Positions 33,546-41,242 of a DNA stretch of 64,000 nucleotides are shown here, one piece after another. A program made the position numbers and the translations under genes. Under the pieces are notes generated by a model, which saw nothing but the letters and a program-made list of their open reading frames with translations, ran no database searches and was not told the origin of the DNA. This DNA is from Blastococcus sp. LR1 (GTDB taxonomy: Bacteria > Actinomycetota > Actinomycetes > Mycobacteriales > Geodermatophilaceae): assembly GCF_020166105.1 (NCBI RefSeq), contig NZ_JAIUJY010000002.1:790696-854695 (forward strand), in the 5' to 3' direction. Position 1 is the stretch's first letter; each line of letters begins with the position of its first letter.

Positions 33546-33603
33546 CGTGACACGCGCCGGACGTGCCCGAAGTCCGCCGACCAGGTCGAGCGCCCCCGCC
33601 CGA

Positions 33604-33729
33604 TCACTGTGACAGGTACCGGTAGATCTTGTAGCCGATGACGAGGACGGCGAGCACGAGGAGTGGGATGCCGAAGGCGGGTTCGAATTCGCCCGCGGGC
33701 ATGGCGACCGGGACGCTCATCTCTGGCAT
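33604..33729 (-). CDS. Small single-TM protein (41 aa)
   Basis: An open frame ATG-stop of 42 codons: MPEMSVPVAMPAGEFEPAFG, then one transmembrane helix IPLLVLAVLVIGYKIYRYLS with basic residues at the end (N-out, C-in expected). A second ATG at 33720 is possible. No homologue is recognised; the composition looks like a real small membrane protein rather than chance coding. It lies between rhodanese and PH-domain genes. Confidence 0.45.
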   Translation of the reverse strand: MPEMSVPVAMPAGEFEPAFGIPLLVLAVLVIGYKIYRYLSQ

Positions 33730-33825
33730 GCGTGCACTAGGACAGACGTCGCAGCGCTGCACCAGCCGAAAGGCCGACCGCCGCCTGAACGGATGATGGG
33801 CCGGCCGACTGCGAGGATGGGTGCG

Positions 33826-34338
33826 ATGACCACCGCCCCTGCCCCGGTGCGCGAGCCCGCTTGGCAGCTCCCGCGCTCCGCAATCGGTCTGTGGACTGTC
33901 GAGAGCGCGATCAGCACCGTGTTCCTCTGGCTCGGCGCCGGGGCCTTCCTGCTGTTCGTCCCTGCCTCGGCGGGCGGCCCGGTCCCGGTGCTCCGCTGGG
34001 TCCTCCCGGCGCTGGCTCTCCTGCACACGATCATCGCCGTCGGCATCCGCCCGTCGGTGAAGCACCGGATCTACCGCTGGGAGATCACCGCCGAGGCCGC
34101 CTACACGCGCACCGGCTGGCTGACCCAGACCTGGACGCTGGTGCCGATCAGCCGCATCCAGACCGTCGACGTCACCCGCGGCGTGCTGCAGCAGATGTTC
34201 GGGCTGGCGACCGTCGCCGTCCTCACCGCCTCCAGCCAGGGCACGGTGCGGATCTGGCACCTGGAGCACGACGTCGCCCAGCGGGTCGCCGACGACCTGG
34301 CCCGCCGGGCCGAGCTGGTCCGCGACCAGGCGACGTGA
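33826..34338 (+). CDS. Bacterial PH-domain (bPH2, YdbS-like) membrane protein
   Basis: 170 residues with two transmembrane helices (about 25-75) and a cytoplasmic bPH2 domain (about 80-165) shown by HRIYRWEITAEAAYTRTGWL and VPISRIQTVDVTRGVLQQMF then GLATVAVLTAS. YdbS-like proteins occur with a larger YdbT partner, as here. ATG 33826 lies 7 nt after GAGGAT, a relaxed leaderless-type box. It overlaps the next gene by 4 nt (GTGA). Confidence 0.87.
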   Translation: MTTAPAPVREPAWQLPRSAIGLWTVESAISTVFLWLGAGAFLLFVPASAGGPVPVLRWVLPALALLHTIIAVGIRPSVKHRIYRWEITAEAAYTRTGWLTQTWTLVPISRIQTVDVTRGVLQQMFGLATVAVLTASSQGTVRIWHLEHDVAQRVADDLARRAELVRDQAT

Positions 34339-35810
34339 CCCCGCCCCTCGTGACCCCGCCGCTCCTGGTACCCGACGTCCGCCGCACCTCGCCGCGGATC
34401 GTGCTGGTGCACACCGTCACGTTCAAGCAGGCCCGGCAGCTCGTCCCGATCCTGATCCCGGTGGGAGCCGGCTTCGGCTTCAGCGGCGGATGGACGACGA
34501 TCGTGATCCTGGCGGTCGCGATCACCGTGATCTCCCTGGCCGCCGCGGCCCTCTCCTGGTGGCGGTTCTCCTACGCCAACGGCCCGAGCGCCGTCGTCCT
34601 CACCCGCGGGCTGCTCTCCCGGTCGGTGCGCACCGTCCCCAACGACCGGATCCGCGGCGTCGAGGTCGAGGCGCCGCTGCTGCACCGGCTCTTCGGCCTG
34701 GTCCGGGTCCGGGTGGACGCCGCCGCCGGCGCCGCCGGAGAGGACGAGGAGGTCGTGGTCGACGGCGTGCCGCGCGCCGAGGGCGACCGGCTGCGGATCG
34801 CCGTCCTGACGCACCGGGGTGCGCCGGCCGCCGCCGACGACGACGAGCCCGAGCCCGTCGAGGAGGAGCTCTCCCGCTGGGACAACCGCTGGCTGCTCTA
34901 CGCGCCGCTGGTCGGCAGCTACCTGGCCATCCCCGCCGCCGCCCTCGGCGCGCTGTCCCGTGTGTTCGACGACCTCCCGGGCGACCCGCTCGGCGACGTC
35001 TTCGACGTCGAGCTGCCCGCCGCCTGGGCCCTGGCGCTAGGCGTGCTCGGGGGCACGCTGCTGCTCCTGGTCGCCGGGTCGGTCATCGGGGCCGCGATCG
35101 TGAACTGGGGCTTCCGGCTGACCCAGCGGGGCACCTCGCTCGTCGCCGTCCGTGGACTCTTCACCCGCCGGCACACCGAGCTGGAGATCGACCGGATCCG
35201 CGGCGTGAGCGTCTCCGAGGGCCTCGGGATGCGGCTGGTCGGCGCCGGCCGGGCGACCGCTCTGGTCACCGGACTGGCCGACGCCGCGCGCCGTGGGCAG
35301 CTGCTCCCACTGGGCCCGCGGGCGGAGGCCTGGTCGCTGGCCCACCGACTGACCGAGGACCCGGGCCCGCTGGTGCCCCACCCCGCCGCGGCCCGTCGAC
35401 GCCGCATCGTCCGGGCCGTCGTCGTCGGCTCGGTCCTCACCGCGGGCGGGCTCGTGCTGACCGTCACGACGGGCTTCTGGGAGCTCCTCGTCGCCGGTCC
35501 GGTGATCACCGTGCTGGGCGTGCTGCTGGCCCGGAGCCTCTACGCCGCCCTCGGGCACGCCGCCGGGCCGCGCTCGTTCAGCGTCCGGCGCGGATGGCTG
35601 GTGCGCGAGCAGATCGTGCTCGAGCGCCGCGCGGTCATCGGCTGGCAGGTCAAGCAGACGGTGTTCCAGCGCCGCGACGGTCTGGCCACGGTGACGGCGT
35701 GCGTGGGCGCCGGCAGCGGCGGCTATGCCGCGGTGGACATGGACGCCGCCGAGGTGCCGGCGTTCGCCTCGGCCGCCTCCGGGGGCTGGGCGGGGACGCT
35801 CACCCCCTGA
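34335..35810 (+). CDS. Multi-PH-domain membrane protein (YdbT-like)
   Basis: 491 residues with three bPH2 domains separated by pairs of transmembrane helices. The repeats are visible as LLSRSVRTVPNDRIRGVEVE (about 90-110), LFTRRHTELEIDRIRGVSVS (about 275-295) and WLVREQIVLERRAVIGWQVK (about 420-440), each ending in the LFGL/LGMRLVGA/FQRRDGLATV type of strand. In Bacillus, YdbST confers resistance to membrane-active compounds. Start GTG 34335 overlaps the previous stop; GTG 34350 is possible. Confidence 0.87.
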   Translation: MTPPLVTPPLLVPDVRRTSPRIVLVHTVTFKQARQLVPILIPVGAGFGFSGGWTTIVILAVAITVISLAAAALSWWRFSYANGPSAVVLTRGLLSRSVRTVPNDRIRGVEVEAPLLHRLFGLVRVRVDAAAGAAGEDEEVVVDGVPRAEGDRLRIAVLTHRGAPAAADDDEPEPVEEELSRWDNRWLLYAPLVGSYLAIPAAALGALSRVFDDLPGDPLGDVFDVELPAAWALALGVLGGTLLLLVAGSVIGAAIVNWGFRLTQRGTSLVAVRGLFTRRHTELEIDRIRGVSVSEGLGMRLVGAGRATALVTGLADAARRGQLLPLGPRAEAWSLAHRLTEDPGPLVPHPAAARRRRIVRAVVVGSVLTAGGLVLTVTTGFWELLVAGPVITVLGVLLARSLYAALGHAAGPRSFSVRRGWLVREQIVLERRAVIGWQVKQTVFQRRDGLATVTACVGAGSGGYAAVDMDAAEVPAFASAASGGWAGTLTP

Positions 35811-35814
35811 GCTG

Positions 35815-35835
35815 CCTCCGGGCCCGGGCCGGAGG
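35815..35835 (+). terminator. Hairpin after the ydbT-like gene
   Basis: CCTCCGG (35815-35821) pairs with CCGGAGG (35829-35835) with a 7-nt loop of G and C, shortly after the stop at 35810. Confidence 0.55.
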
Positions 35836-35911
35836 TAGGTGAACCTTTCCTGCCCAGACGCTTGACGATCACCCGCCCGGGTAGCGGGCGGTCGATGCCC
35901 TCACGCGCCGG

Positions 35912-36634
35912 TCACCCCGCCAGGCCACCGGCCTGCCGCCCCGCCGCGCCGCCGTCCCGGTTCAGGCCCACCCGGCCGGCCAGCTGGGCCGCCTCGACCC
36001 GGGTGCTCACGTTCAGCCGGCGCAGCAGGTGCGCGACCAGGCGCTTCGTCGTGCGCTCGGAGACGTGCAGCGTCGTGGCGATGTCGACGGTGCTCGTGCC
36101 GTCGGCGATCAGCCGCCAGAGCCGCCGTTCGTCGGCCGTGAGCTGGTCGGCGATGGTCTGCTCCCCGGCCGGCGTCGCCTCCTCCAGCAGCTGCCGCAGC
36201 AGCGCCTCCGGGATCACCGACCAGCCGTCGAGGACGGCGAGCAGTGGGCGCACCAGGTGCTCCGGGTCCGCCGTCTTCGGCAGGAATCCCGCGGCGCCCG
36301 CCCGCAGCGCCTCGATCGCCGCGTCCGCCTCGGCCAGCCCCGACAGGGCCACGACCCGCACCATCGGGTCGGCCCGCCGGATCGCCGCGATCGCCCTGGT
36401 CCCGCCCGGTGGCGGCATGTGCAGATCCACGATCGCCACGTCCGCGTGGTGCCGCCGCACGAGCGCGGCCGCCGCCGACGCGTCATCCGTCGTCCCCACC
36501 ACCCGGACCCTGCCGCCGCTCAACCCCGGCAGCAGCAGGGTCAACCCCCGTGTGAACAGCGGGTGGTCGTCCACGACCACCACGTCCACCGGGTTTCCGC
36601 GTTCAACAACGAGCGCGCTGTCGATCTCCGACAC
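35912..36634 (-). CDS. NarL/FixJ-type response regulator
   Basis: 240 residues from GTG 36634 (AGGGGAG just upstream), or 225 from GTG 36589. The receiver domain has DDHPLFTRG and the phospho-acceptor Asp70 in VAIVDLHMPPPGG, with Lys in FLPKTADPEH. The LuxR-type helix-turn-helix is DGTSTVDIATTLHVSERTTK plus RLVAHLLRRLNVSTR. It is divergent from a histidine-kinase-like gene 60 nt away, which is the likely partner. Confidence 0.88.
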   Translation of the reverse strand: MSEIDSALVVERGNPVDVVVVDDHPLFTRGLTLLLPGLSGGRVRVVGTTDDASAAAALVRRHHADVAIVDLHMPPPGGTRAIAAIRRADPMVRVVALSGLAEADAAIEALRAGAAGFLPKTADPEHLVRPLLAVLDGWSVIPEALLRQLLEEATPAGEQTIADQLTADERRLWRLIADGTSTVDIATTLHVSERTTKRLVAHLLRRLNVSTRVEAAQLAGRVGLNRDGGAAGRQAGGLAG

Positions 36635-36694
36635 TTCTCCCCTGTCGGCCGTCGTTCCCCGGCGCTGCTGACCGGTCTCCATGAGGAGGCGCCC

Positions 36695-37426
36695 GTGACC
36701 CTCGCTCCCGACGTCCCGACGTCGAAGCCCAGCCACGGACTGCTCAACGATCTCGCTCGCGTGCTCCGCGCGCATCTTCCGAGGCCCCGACGGGGCGGAA
36801 CGGCCCCCGAACCGCCCACCACCGAGGACGCCGTCCTGCGCGCGCTGTGCCACGACATGCGCAGCCCGTTGGCGTCGCTCGAGGCCGTCCTGGGCAGCCT
36901 GGACCAGGTTTCGACGGCGAAGCGCGAACTGCTCGACCTCGCCCGGGCCCAGACGGCGCACCTCTCCTCGATGCTGCGCACGGCCGACGCCACCGCGGGC
37001 GCGCCTCCCCGGGCCGGCACCCGGCTGCTCCGCGACGTGCTGCTGGCCGCGATCTCCTCCTCCGGGCTGCCCCGGACGACGCTGACCGTGGAGGTGGCCG
37101 AGGGTGCCGGCGAGGTCCGCGTGGCCGACGCCCGGGTGGGCCGGATCCTCACCAATCTGCTGGAGAACGCGCACCGGCATGGCGGCGGGCGGCCGGTGCT
37201 GCTGCGGGTGTCACGGGGCCCACGGTGGGTGGACCTGTCGCTGACGCAGGGCGGCGTCCCCACCGAGCGGGTGGTGGGGCACCTCAGCCGGAGCGAGCCG
37301 CCGCTGGACCTCACCGGGCTGGGGCTGTGGTCGGTGCGCCGGCAGACCCGCGAGCTCGGCGGCCGGATCGTGTGGGCCGGCGACAGCGACGCCTTCACCC
37401 TCACCGTGCAACTGCCGGATCGATAG
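36695..37426 (+). CDS. Histidine-kinase-like protein without sensor domain, degenerate G1 box
   Basis: 243 residues, soluble, with no membrane or sensor part. HisKA-like helix LRALCHDMRSPLASLEAVLG carries the phospho-accepting His. The ATPase part has N-box LTNLLENAHRHGGG and G2 box GLGLWSVRRQT. The G1 box, normally DxGxG, reads SLTQGGVPTER, so the adenine-binding Asp is absent. It may be a weak kinase, phosphatase or phosphotransfer scaffold. GTG 36695 has AGGAGG five bases upstream. Divergent from the response regulator gene. Confidence 0.8.
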   Translation: MTLAPDVPTSKPSHGLLNDLARVLRAHLPRPRRGGTAPEPPTTEDAVLRALCHDMRSPLASLEAVLGSLDQVSTAKRELLDLARAQTAHLSSMLRTADATAGAPPRAGTRLLRDVLLAAISSSGLPRTTLTVEVAEGAGEVRVADARVGRILTNLLENAHRHGGGRPVLLRVSRGPRWVDLSLTQGGVPTERVVGHLSRSEPPLDLTGLGLWSVRRQTRELGGRIVWAGDSDAFTLTVQLPDR

Positions 37427-37529
37427 GCCCCCGGGGGCCAGGGGTCGGCACGGGCGGGCCAACTGGTGCGGGCATCTCTCTGGTGTCACCGCAGCGGCGG
37501 CGACGTCACGACGCATCAGGGAGCACGAG

Positions 37530-38390
37530 ATGTTCACCCACACCCACGCTCTGCAGTACGAGGCCAAGCCCGACGGTCCCGACCCGGACTTCGCCCGCAA
37601 GATGCAGGAGGTCCTGGGCGGTCAGTGGGGCGAGATGACCGTCGCCACCCAGTACCTGCTGCAGGGCTGGAACTGCCGACTGCCCGGCAAGTACAAGGAC
37701 CTGCTCCTCGCGATCGGCACCGAGGAACTGGCTCACGTCGAGATGATCGTGACGATGATCGACCGGCTGCTCGACCACATCCCGCTCAAGCCGGACGCCG
37801 CTGACCGCACCAAGGAGGCGGCCGCGGGCTACGGGCAGCACAACCCGCAGCACGCCATCGTCAACGGAGCCGGCGCCAGCTACATCGACTCGATGGGCAA
37901 CCCCTGGACCGGCGCGTACGTGACCGCCAGCGGCAACCTGATGGCCGACTTCATGTACAACGCCACGGCCGAGATGCAGGGCCGGCTGCAGGTGGCCCGG
38001 CTCTACAACATGACCGACGACCCGGGCGTGAAGGACATGCTCCGGTTCCTCATCACCCGGGACCACTACCACCAGCAGCAGTGGCTGCACGCGATCGAGG
38101 AGCTCAAGGAGGACGGGCTCGAGGGCGTTCCGGTGCCCGAGGCCTTCCCGCTCGAGGACGAGGTCGGCGACCTGGGCTACACGTTCATCGACGCCTCCGA
38201 CGGCCCCGACGCCGCGGCCGGCCGCTGGGCTTCGGGTCCGTCCTACGACGGTCGCGCCACGTACTCGGCCCGCCCGATCGAGGCCACCGCCGACGCCCCG
38301 ATCCTGCCCCCGGGTGACCCGCGCCTGTACCCGACGCCGCAGATGGAGGCCCAGACGATGCTCCAGAAGGCCAAGGACATGCTCAAGTAG
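37530..38390 (+). CDS. Manganese catalase
   Basis: 286-residue ferritin-like dimanganese catalase breaking down hydrogen peroxide without heme. Visible ligands are Glu35 (GGQWGEMT), Glu66 and His69 (TEELAHVEM), matching the numbering of the Lactobacillus enzyme, and the second helix pair with NATAEMQGRLQVARLY and TRDHYHQQQW. The C-terminal tail (220-286) is Pro-rich and extended, as in the family. ATG 37530 follows AGGGAG. A monocistronic gene between hairpins, in line with a role in desiccation and oxidative stress. Confidence 0.94.
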   Translation: MFTHTHALQYEAKPDGPDPDFARKMQEVLGGQWGEMTVATQYLLQGWNCRLPGKYKDLLLAIGTEELAHVEMIVTMIDRLLDHIPLKPDAADRTKEAAAGYGQHNPQHAIVNGAGASYIDSMGNPWTGAYVTASGNLMADFMYNATAEMQGRLQVARLYNMTDDPGVKDMLRFLITRDHYHQQQWLHAIEELKEDGLEGVPVPEAFPLEDEVGDLGYTFIDASDGPDAAAGRWASGPSYDGRATYSARPIEATADAPILPPGDPRLYPTPQMEAQTMLQKAKDMLK

Positions 38391-38430
38391 GCCTCTCGCC
38401 TACCCCCTGTTGCGCCGTCGCCGTGCCGGT

Positions 38431-38453
38431 GGCCGCCCCTCGCGGGTGCGGCC
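38431..38453 (+). terminator. Hairpin after the Mn catalase gene
   Basis: GGCCGC-CCC pairs with GGG-T-GCGGCC around a TCGC loop, one bulged base, 40 nt after the stop. Confidence 0.45.
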
Positions 38454-38495
38454 GCCGGCCCGGCGGGCCCTCAACTCCCGGAAGGTCGAACCGCC

Positions 38496-38744
38496 GTGCA
38501 CCCGAACCTGCACCTGCGCCTGCCCCACCTGCCGCCCGCCGCGGTCCTGCTCTCGGTCGTCTACGTCGCCGCGATCGCCGTCGCGCTGGCGAACCCCGGC
38601 CGCCCCACGCTCGCCGGCGTCGTCGTCCTCGCCGGGCTCACCGCCCGCTGGGCGCTGCGCCACCACCGGCGCGCCGCCGTCGTTGCTGCAGACGTCGTCG
38701 TCCTGACCCCGGAGGTCGCGCCCGCCCCGGCCGCCGCCGCCTGA
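38496..38744 (+). CDS. Small membrane protein (82 aa)
   Basis: 82 residues from GTG 38496, which has GGAAGG upstream. Two hydrophobic helices (about 15-33, AAVLLSVVYVAAIAVALA, and about 38-52) are followed by a basic RWALRHHRRA and an Ala/Pro tail. No recognised family. It may be a real small gene downstream of the catalase or a chance frame; codon third positions are GC-rich as in true genes here. Confidence 0.45.
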   Translation: MHPNLHLRLPHLPPAAVLLSVVYVAAIAVALANPGRPTLAGVVVLAGLTARWALRHHRRAAVVAADVVVLTPEVAPAPAAAA

Positions 38745-38752
38745 CCGCGCCT

Positions 38753-38925
38753 GCACGAGAGCCGCGGTACTGGCACGAGTGCCGCGCTGCAACGGGGCAC
38801 CGACGCCCACACCGCGGCACCGACCGGAGACGCGACCGCCCCCGCACGCACGAGAGCCGCGGTACTGGGCCGAGTGCCGCGCTGCAACGCGGCACCGACG
38901 CCCACACCGCGGCACCGACGCCCCC
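38753..38925. repeat. Two copies of a 73-bp repeat with 95-bp period
   Basis: Units begin at 38753 and 38848 with GCACGAGAGCCGCGGTACTG and differ at only a few bases. Each holds a hairpin GTGCCGC/GCGGCAC (perfect in copy 2, weaker in copy 1) and ends ACCGCGGCACCGAC. They fill the gap between the small membrane gene and the symporter terminator. Confidence 0.7.
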
Positions 38926-38953
38926 ACTCAAGGCACCCAGCCGCGGCACGCGA

Positions 38954-38991
38954 AGGGGCCCACCCCCCGACGAATCGAGGAATGGGCCCCT
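38954..38991 (-). terminator. Hairpin after the acetate symporter gene
   Basis: AGGGGCCCA (38954-38962) and TGGGCCCCT (38983-38991) are exact complements; they follow the minus-strand stop at 39007. Confidence 0.6.
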
Positions 38992-39006
38992 GGCGAACGA
39001 CCGGAC

Positions 39007-40647
39007 TCAGTGGGCGACGGCCTTCTCCGCCCCGATGCCGGTGAGCGCCCGCACCTCGAGCTCGGCGTTCTTGAGCTCGTCGGGCTTCTCCTTCGACAGC
39101 TTGCTGCCCAGCCAGCCGAGGAAGAACGACAGCGGGATGGACACCAGACCCGGGTTGTTCAGCGGGAACCAGGAGAAGTCGACGTCCTGGATCAGCGACG
39201 TGCTCTTCCCGGTCGCCGCGTTGATCGGCCCGCCCGAGACCACCGGCGAGAAGAGGATCAGGAGCAGGCAGGAGATGAGCCCGCCGTAGATCGACCACAG
39301 CGCGCCCTGGGTGGTGAACTTCTTCCAGAACAGCGTGTAGATGATCGTCGGCAGGTTCGCCGAGGCCGCGATCGCGAAAGCCAGCGCCACGAGGAATGCG
39401 ATGTTCAGGCCGGCCTGCAGCGCGAGGATGCCGAGGCCGATCGAGATCGCGCCGATGACGATCGCGGTGATGCGGGCGACCTTGACCTCGCCGTTGCCGG
39501 TGACCTGACCCTTCTTGATCACCGAGGCGTACACGTCGTGGGCGAAGGACGCCGACGCCGTGATGGTCAGGCCCGCGACGACCGCGAGGATCGTGGCGAA
39601 CGCGACGCCGGCGATGATGCCCAGGAGCACCGTGCCGCCCAGCTCGAAGGCCAGCAGCGGGGCCGCGGCGTTGACCGCACCGGGGGCCGCGAGGATGGTC
39701 TCCGGGCCGACCAGCGCACCGGCGCCGTAGCCGATCACCAGGCTGAACAGGTAGAAGATGCCGATCAGCCAGATGGCCCAGACCACGGACTTCCGCGCGT
39801 CCTTGGCCGTGGGCACCGTGTAGAAGCGCATCAGCACGTGCGGCAGACCCGCGGTGCCGAGCACCAGGGCGAGACCCAGCGAGACGAAGTCCAGCTTCGA
39901 CGTCTCCGTCGCGCCGTACTGCGCACCGGGCTTGGTGACGTCGCGGCCCTCGACGGCCATGTCCTGCGCGCCACCGAGCAGCGCGGACAGGTTGAAGCCG
40001 TACTTGCCGAGCACCCAGATCGTCATCACGAGCGCGCCGATGATCAGCAGCGTGGCCTTGATGATCTGCACGTAGGTGGTGCCGCGCATGCCGCCGACGA
40101 GCACGTAGAAGATCATCAGCGCGCCGACGATGGTGACGACGACGGCCTGCGCGGCCTCGCCGGTCACGCCCAGCAGCAGGGTGACCAGGCCACCGGCGCC
40201 GGCCATCTGCGCCAGCAGGTAGAAGAGCGAGACCGCCAGCGTGGAGATCGCCGCCGCCATGCGGACCGGCCGCTGCCGCATCCGGAAGGCCAGGACGTCG
40301 GCCATCGTGAACCGGGCGGTGTTGCGCATCAGCTCGGCGACCAGCAGCAGGGCGACGAGCCAGGCCACGAGGAAGCCGATGGAGTAGAGGAAGCCGTCGT
40401 AGCCGAAGACGGCGATGGCGCCGGCGATGCCCAGGAAGGACGCTGCCGACAGGTAGTCGCCGGCGATGGCGAGACCGTTCTGGGTGCCGCTGATGTTGCG
40501 CCCGGCGGCGTAGTAGTCCGCGGCGCTCTTGTTGTTGCGGCTGGCCTTGAACGTGATGGCCAGCGTCACGAGGACGAACGCCCCGAAGATCGCGATGTTG
40601 ATCGTGGGATTGCCGATCGTGCTGTCGGCGGCGATCAGGTCAGGCAC
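39007..40647 (-). CDS. Solute:sodium symporter, acetate/monocarboxylate type (ActP/MctC-like)
   Basis: 546-residue membrane protein of the SSS family with about 13 helices. YYAAGRNISGTQNGLAIAGD then YLSAASFLGIAGAIAV is the ActP-type start, and GTAGLPHVLMRFYTVPTAKD the characteristic central loop. It imports acetate, propionate or pyruvate with a cation. GTG 40647 overlaps the preceding DUF485 gene by 8 nt, the normal yjcH-actP pairing. A related symporter is encoded at 41243. Confidence 0.92.
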   Translation of the reverse strand: MPDLIAADSTIGNPTINIAIFGAFVLVTLAITFKASRNNKSAADYYAAGRNISGTQNGLAIAGDYLSAASFLGIAGAIAVFGYDGFLYSIGFLVAWLVALLLVAELMRNTARFTMADVLAFRMRQRPVRMAAAISTLAVSLFYLLAQMAGAGGLVTLLLGVTGEAAQAVVVTIVGALMIFYVLVGGMRGTTYVQIIKATLLIIGALVMTIWVLGKYGFNLSALLGGAQDMAVEGRDVTKPGAQYGATETSKLDFVSLGLALVLGTAGLPHVLMRFYTVPTAKDARKSVVWAIWLIGIFYLFSLVIGYGAGALVGPETILAAPGAVNAAAPLLAFELGGTVLLGIIAGVAFATILAVVAGLTITASASFAHDVYASVIKKGQVTGNGEVKVARITAIVIGAISIGLGILALQAGLNIAFLVALAFAIAASANLPTIIYTLFWKKFTTQGALWSIYGGLISCLLLILFSPVVSGGPINAATGKSTSLIQDVDFSWFPLNNPGLVSIPLSFFLGWLGSKLSKEKPDELKNAELEVRALTGIGAEKAVAH

Positions 40648-41035
40648 GGGTGGCCCCTCCGGTCGTCTCGTGGGAGTCGGTCCCGCCGTCGGGCGCGTAG
40701 GCGTGGGCCTCCAGTCGCTCGCGCATCTCGTCGGAGATCGGGTCGGTGCGCTTGTTCGCGTGGGCGACGTACAGGTGCGTGATCACGAAGGTCGTGACGA
40801 ACTGGCCGAGGCCGAGCAGGATGCCGAGGTTGACGTTGCCGAACACCTCGGTGGACATGAAGTCCGGCGCGTAGGTCGAGAGCAGGACGTAGAGCAGGTA
40901 CCAGGCGAGGAACGCGAAGGTCATCGGGAACGCGAACCGGCGGAACCGGCTCTTCAGTTCGGCGAACTCGGGGGAGTTCTGGGCTTGCAGGTACTCCTCC
41001 GGGGTCAGCAGGCGCCGTTCCGTGGGATCGGTCAA
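40640..41035 (-). CDS. DUF485 membrane protein (YjcH-like), TTG start
   Basis: 131 residues with two transmembrane helices (about 37-57 and 70-95). LTPEEYLQAQNSPEFAELKS then RFRRFAFPMTFAFLAWYLLY is the DUF485 signature. It accompanies ActP-type symporters and is thought to help their assembly or activity. The start is TTG 41035: AGGAGG at 41048-41043 is spaced seven bases from it and no ATG/GTG fits as well. The C-terminal tail is hydrophilic. Confidence 0.88.
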   Translation of the reverse strand: MTDPTERRLLTPEEYLQAQNSPEFAELKSRFRRFAFPMTFAFLAWYLLYVLLSTYAPDFMSTEVFGNVNLGILLGLGQFVTTFVITHLYVAHANKRTDPISDEMRERLEAHAYAPDGGTDSHETTGGATRA

Positions 41036-41099
41036 GGTGCGTCCTCCTGGCAGGGTCGGGATGGGCGCTCGCGAGCTCCGCAGGGCTGTGAGCGGTGTC

Positions 41100-41105
41100 A
41101 CGTTA
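41100..41105 (-). promoter_or_regulatory. -10 box for the DUF485-symporter pair
   Basis: TAACGT on the minus strand would give a leader of roughly 55-60 nt carrying the AGGAGG ribosome binding site. The 207-bp gap also holds the direct repeat GTACGGC at about 41173-41191, of unknown meaning. Confidence 0.4.
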
Positions 41106-41242
41106 GAAGCCGGCAACGCCAGGAGTGCGGTGGATCACCCCCATCTGCGCCGAGCGGCGAGGGGTAATCGCCGTACGGCAGGTACGGCGGGACGAGCGGT
41201 CGAGCCCGCGGGCTCCGTGCGGTCAGGGGAGCGCGGGCCGGT

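Noticed and set aside
33670..33690. tRNA-like T-loop GGGTTCGAATTC
   Set aside because: No acceptor, D or anticodon arms can be built around it; it codes for EFEPAF in the small membrane protein.
38753..38925. Repeat array considered as CRISPR
   Set aside because: Only two units, of 73 bp, with a 22-bp gap between them; no cas genes and no regular spacers.
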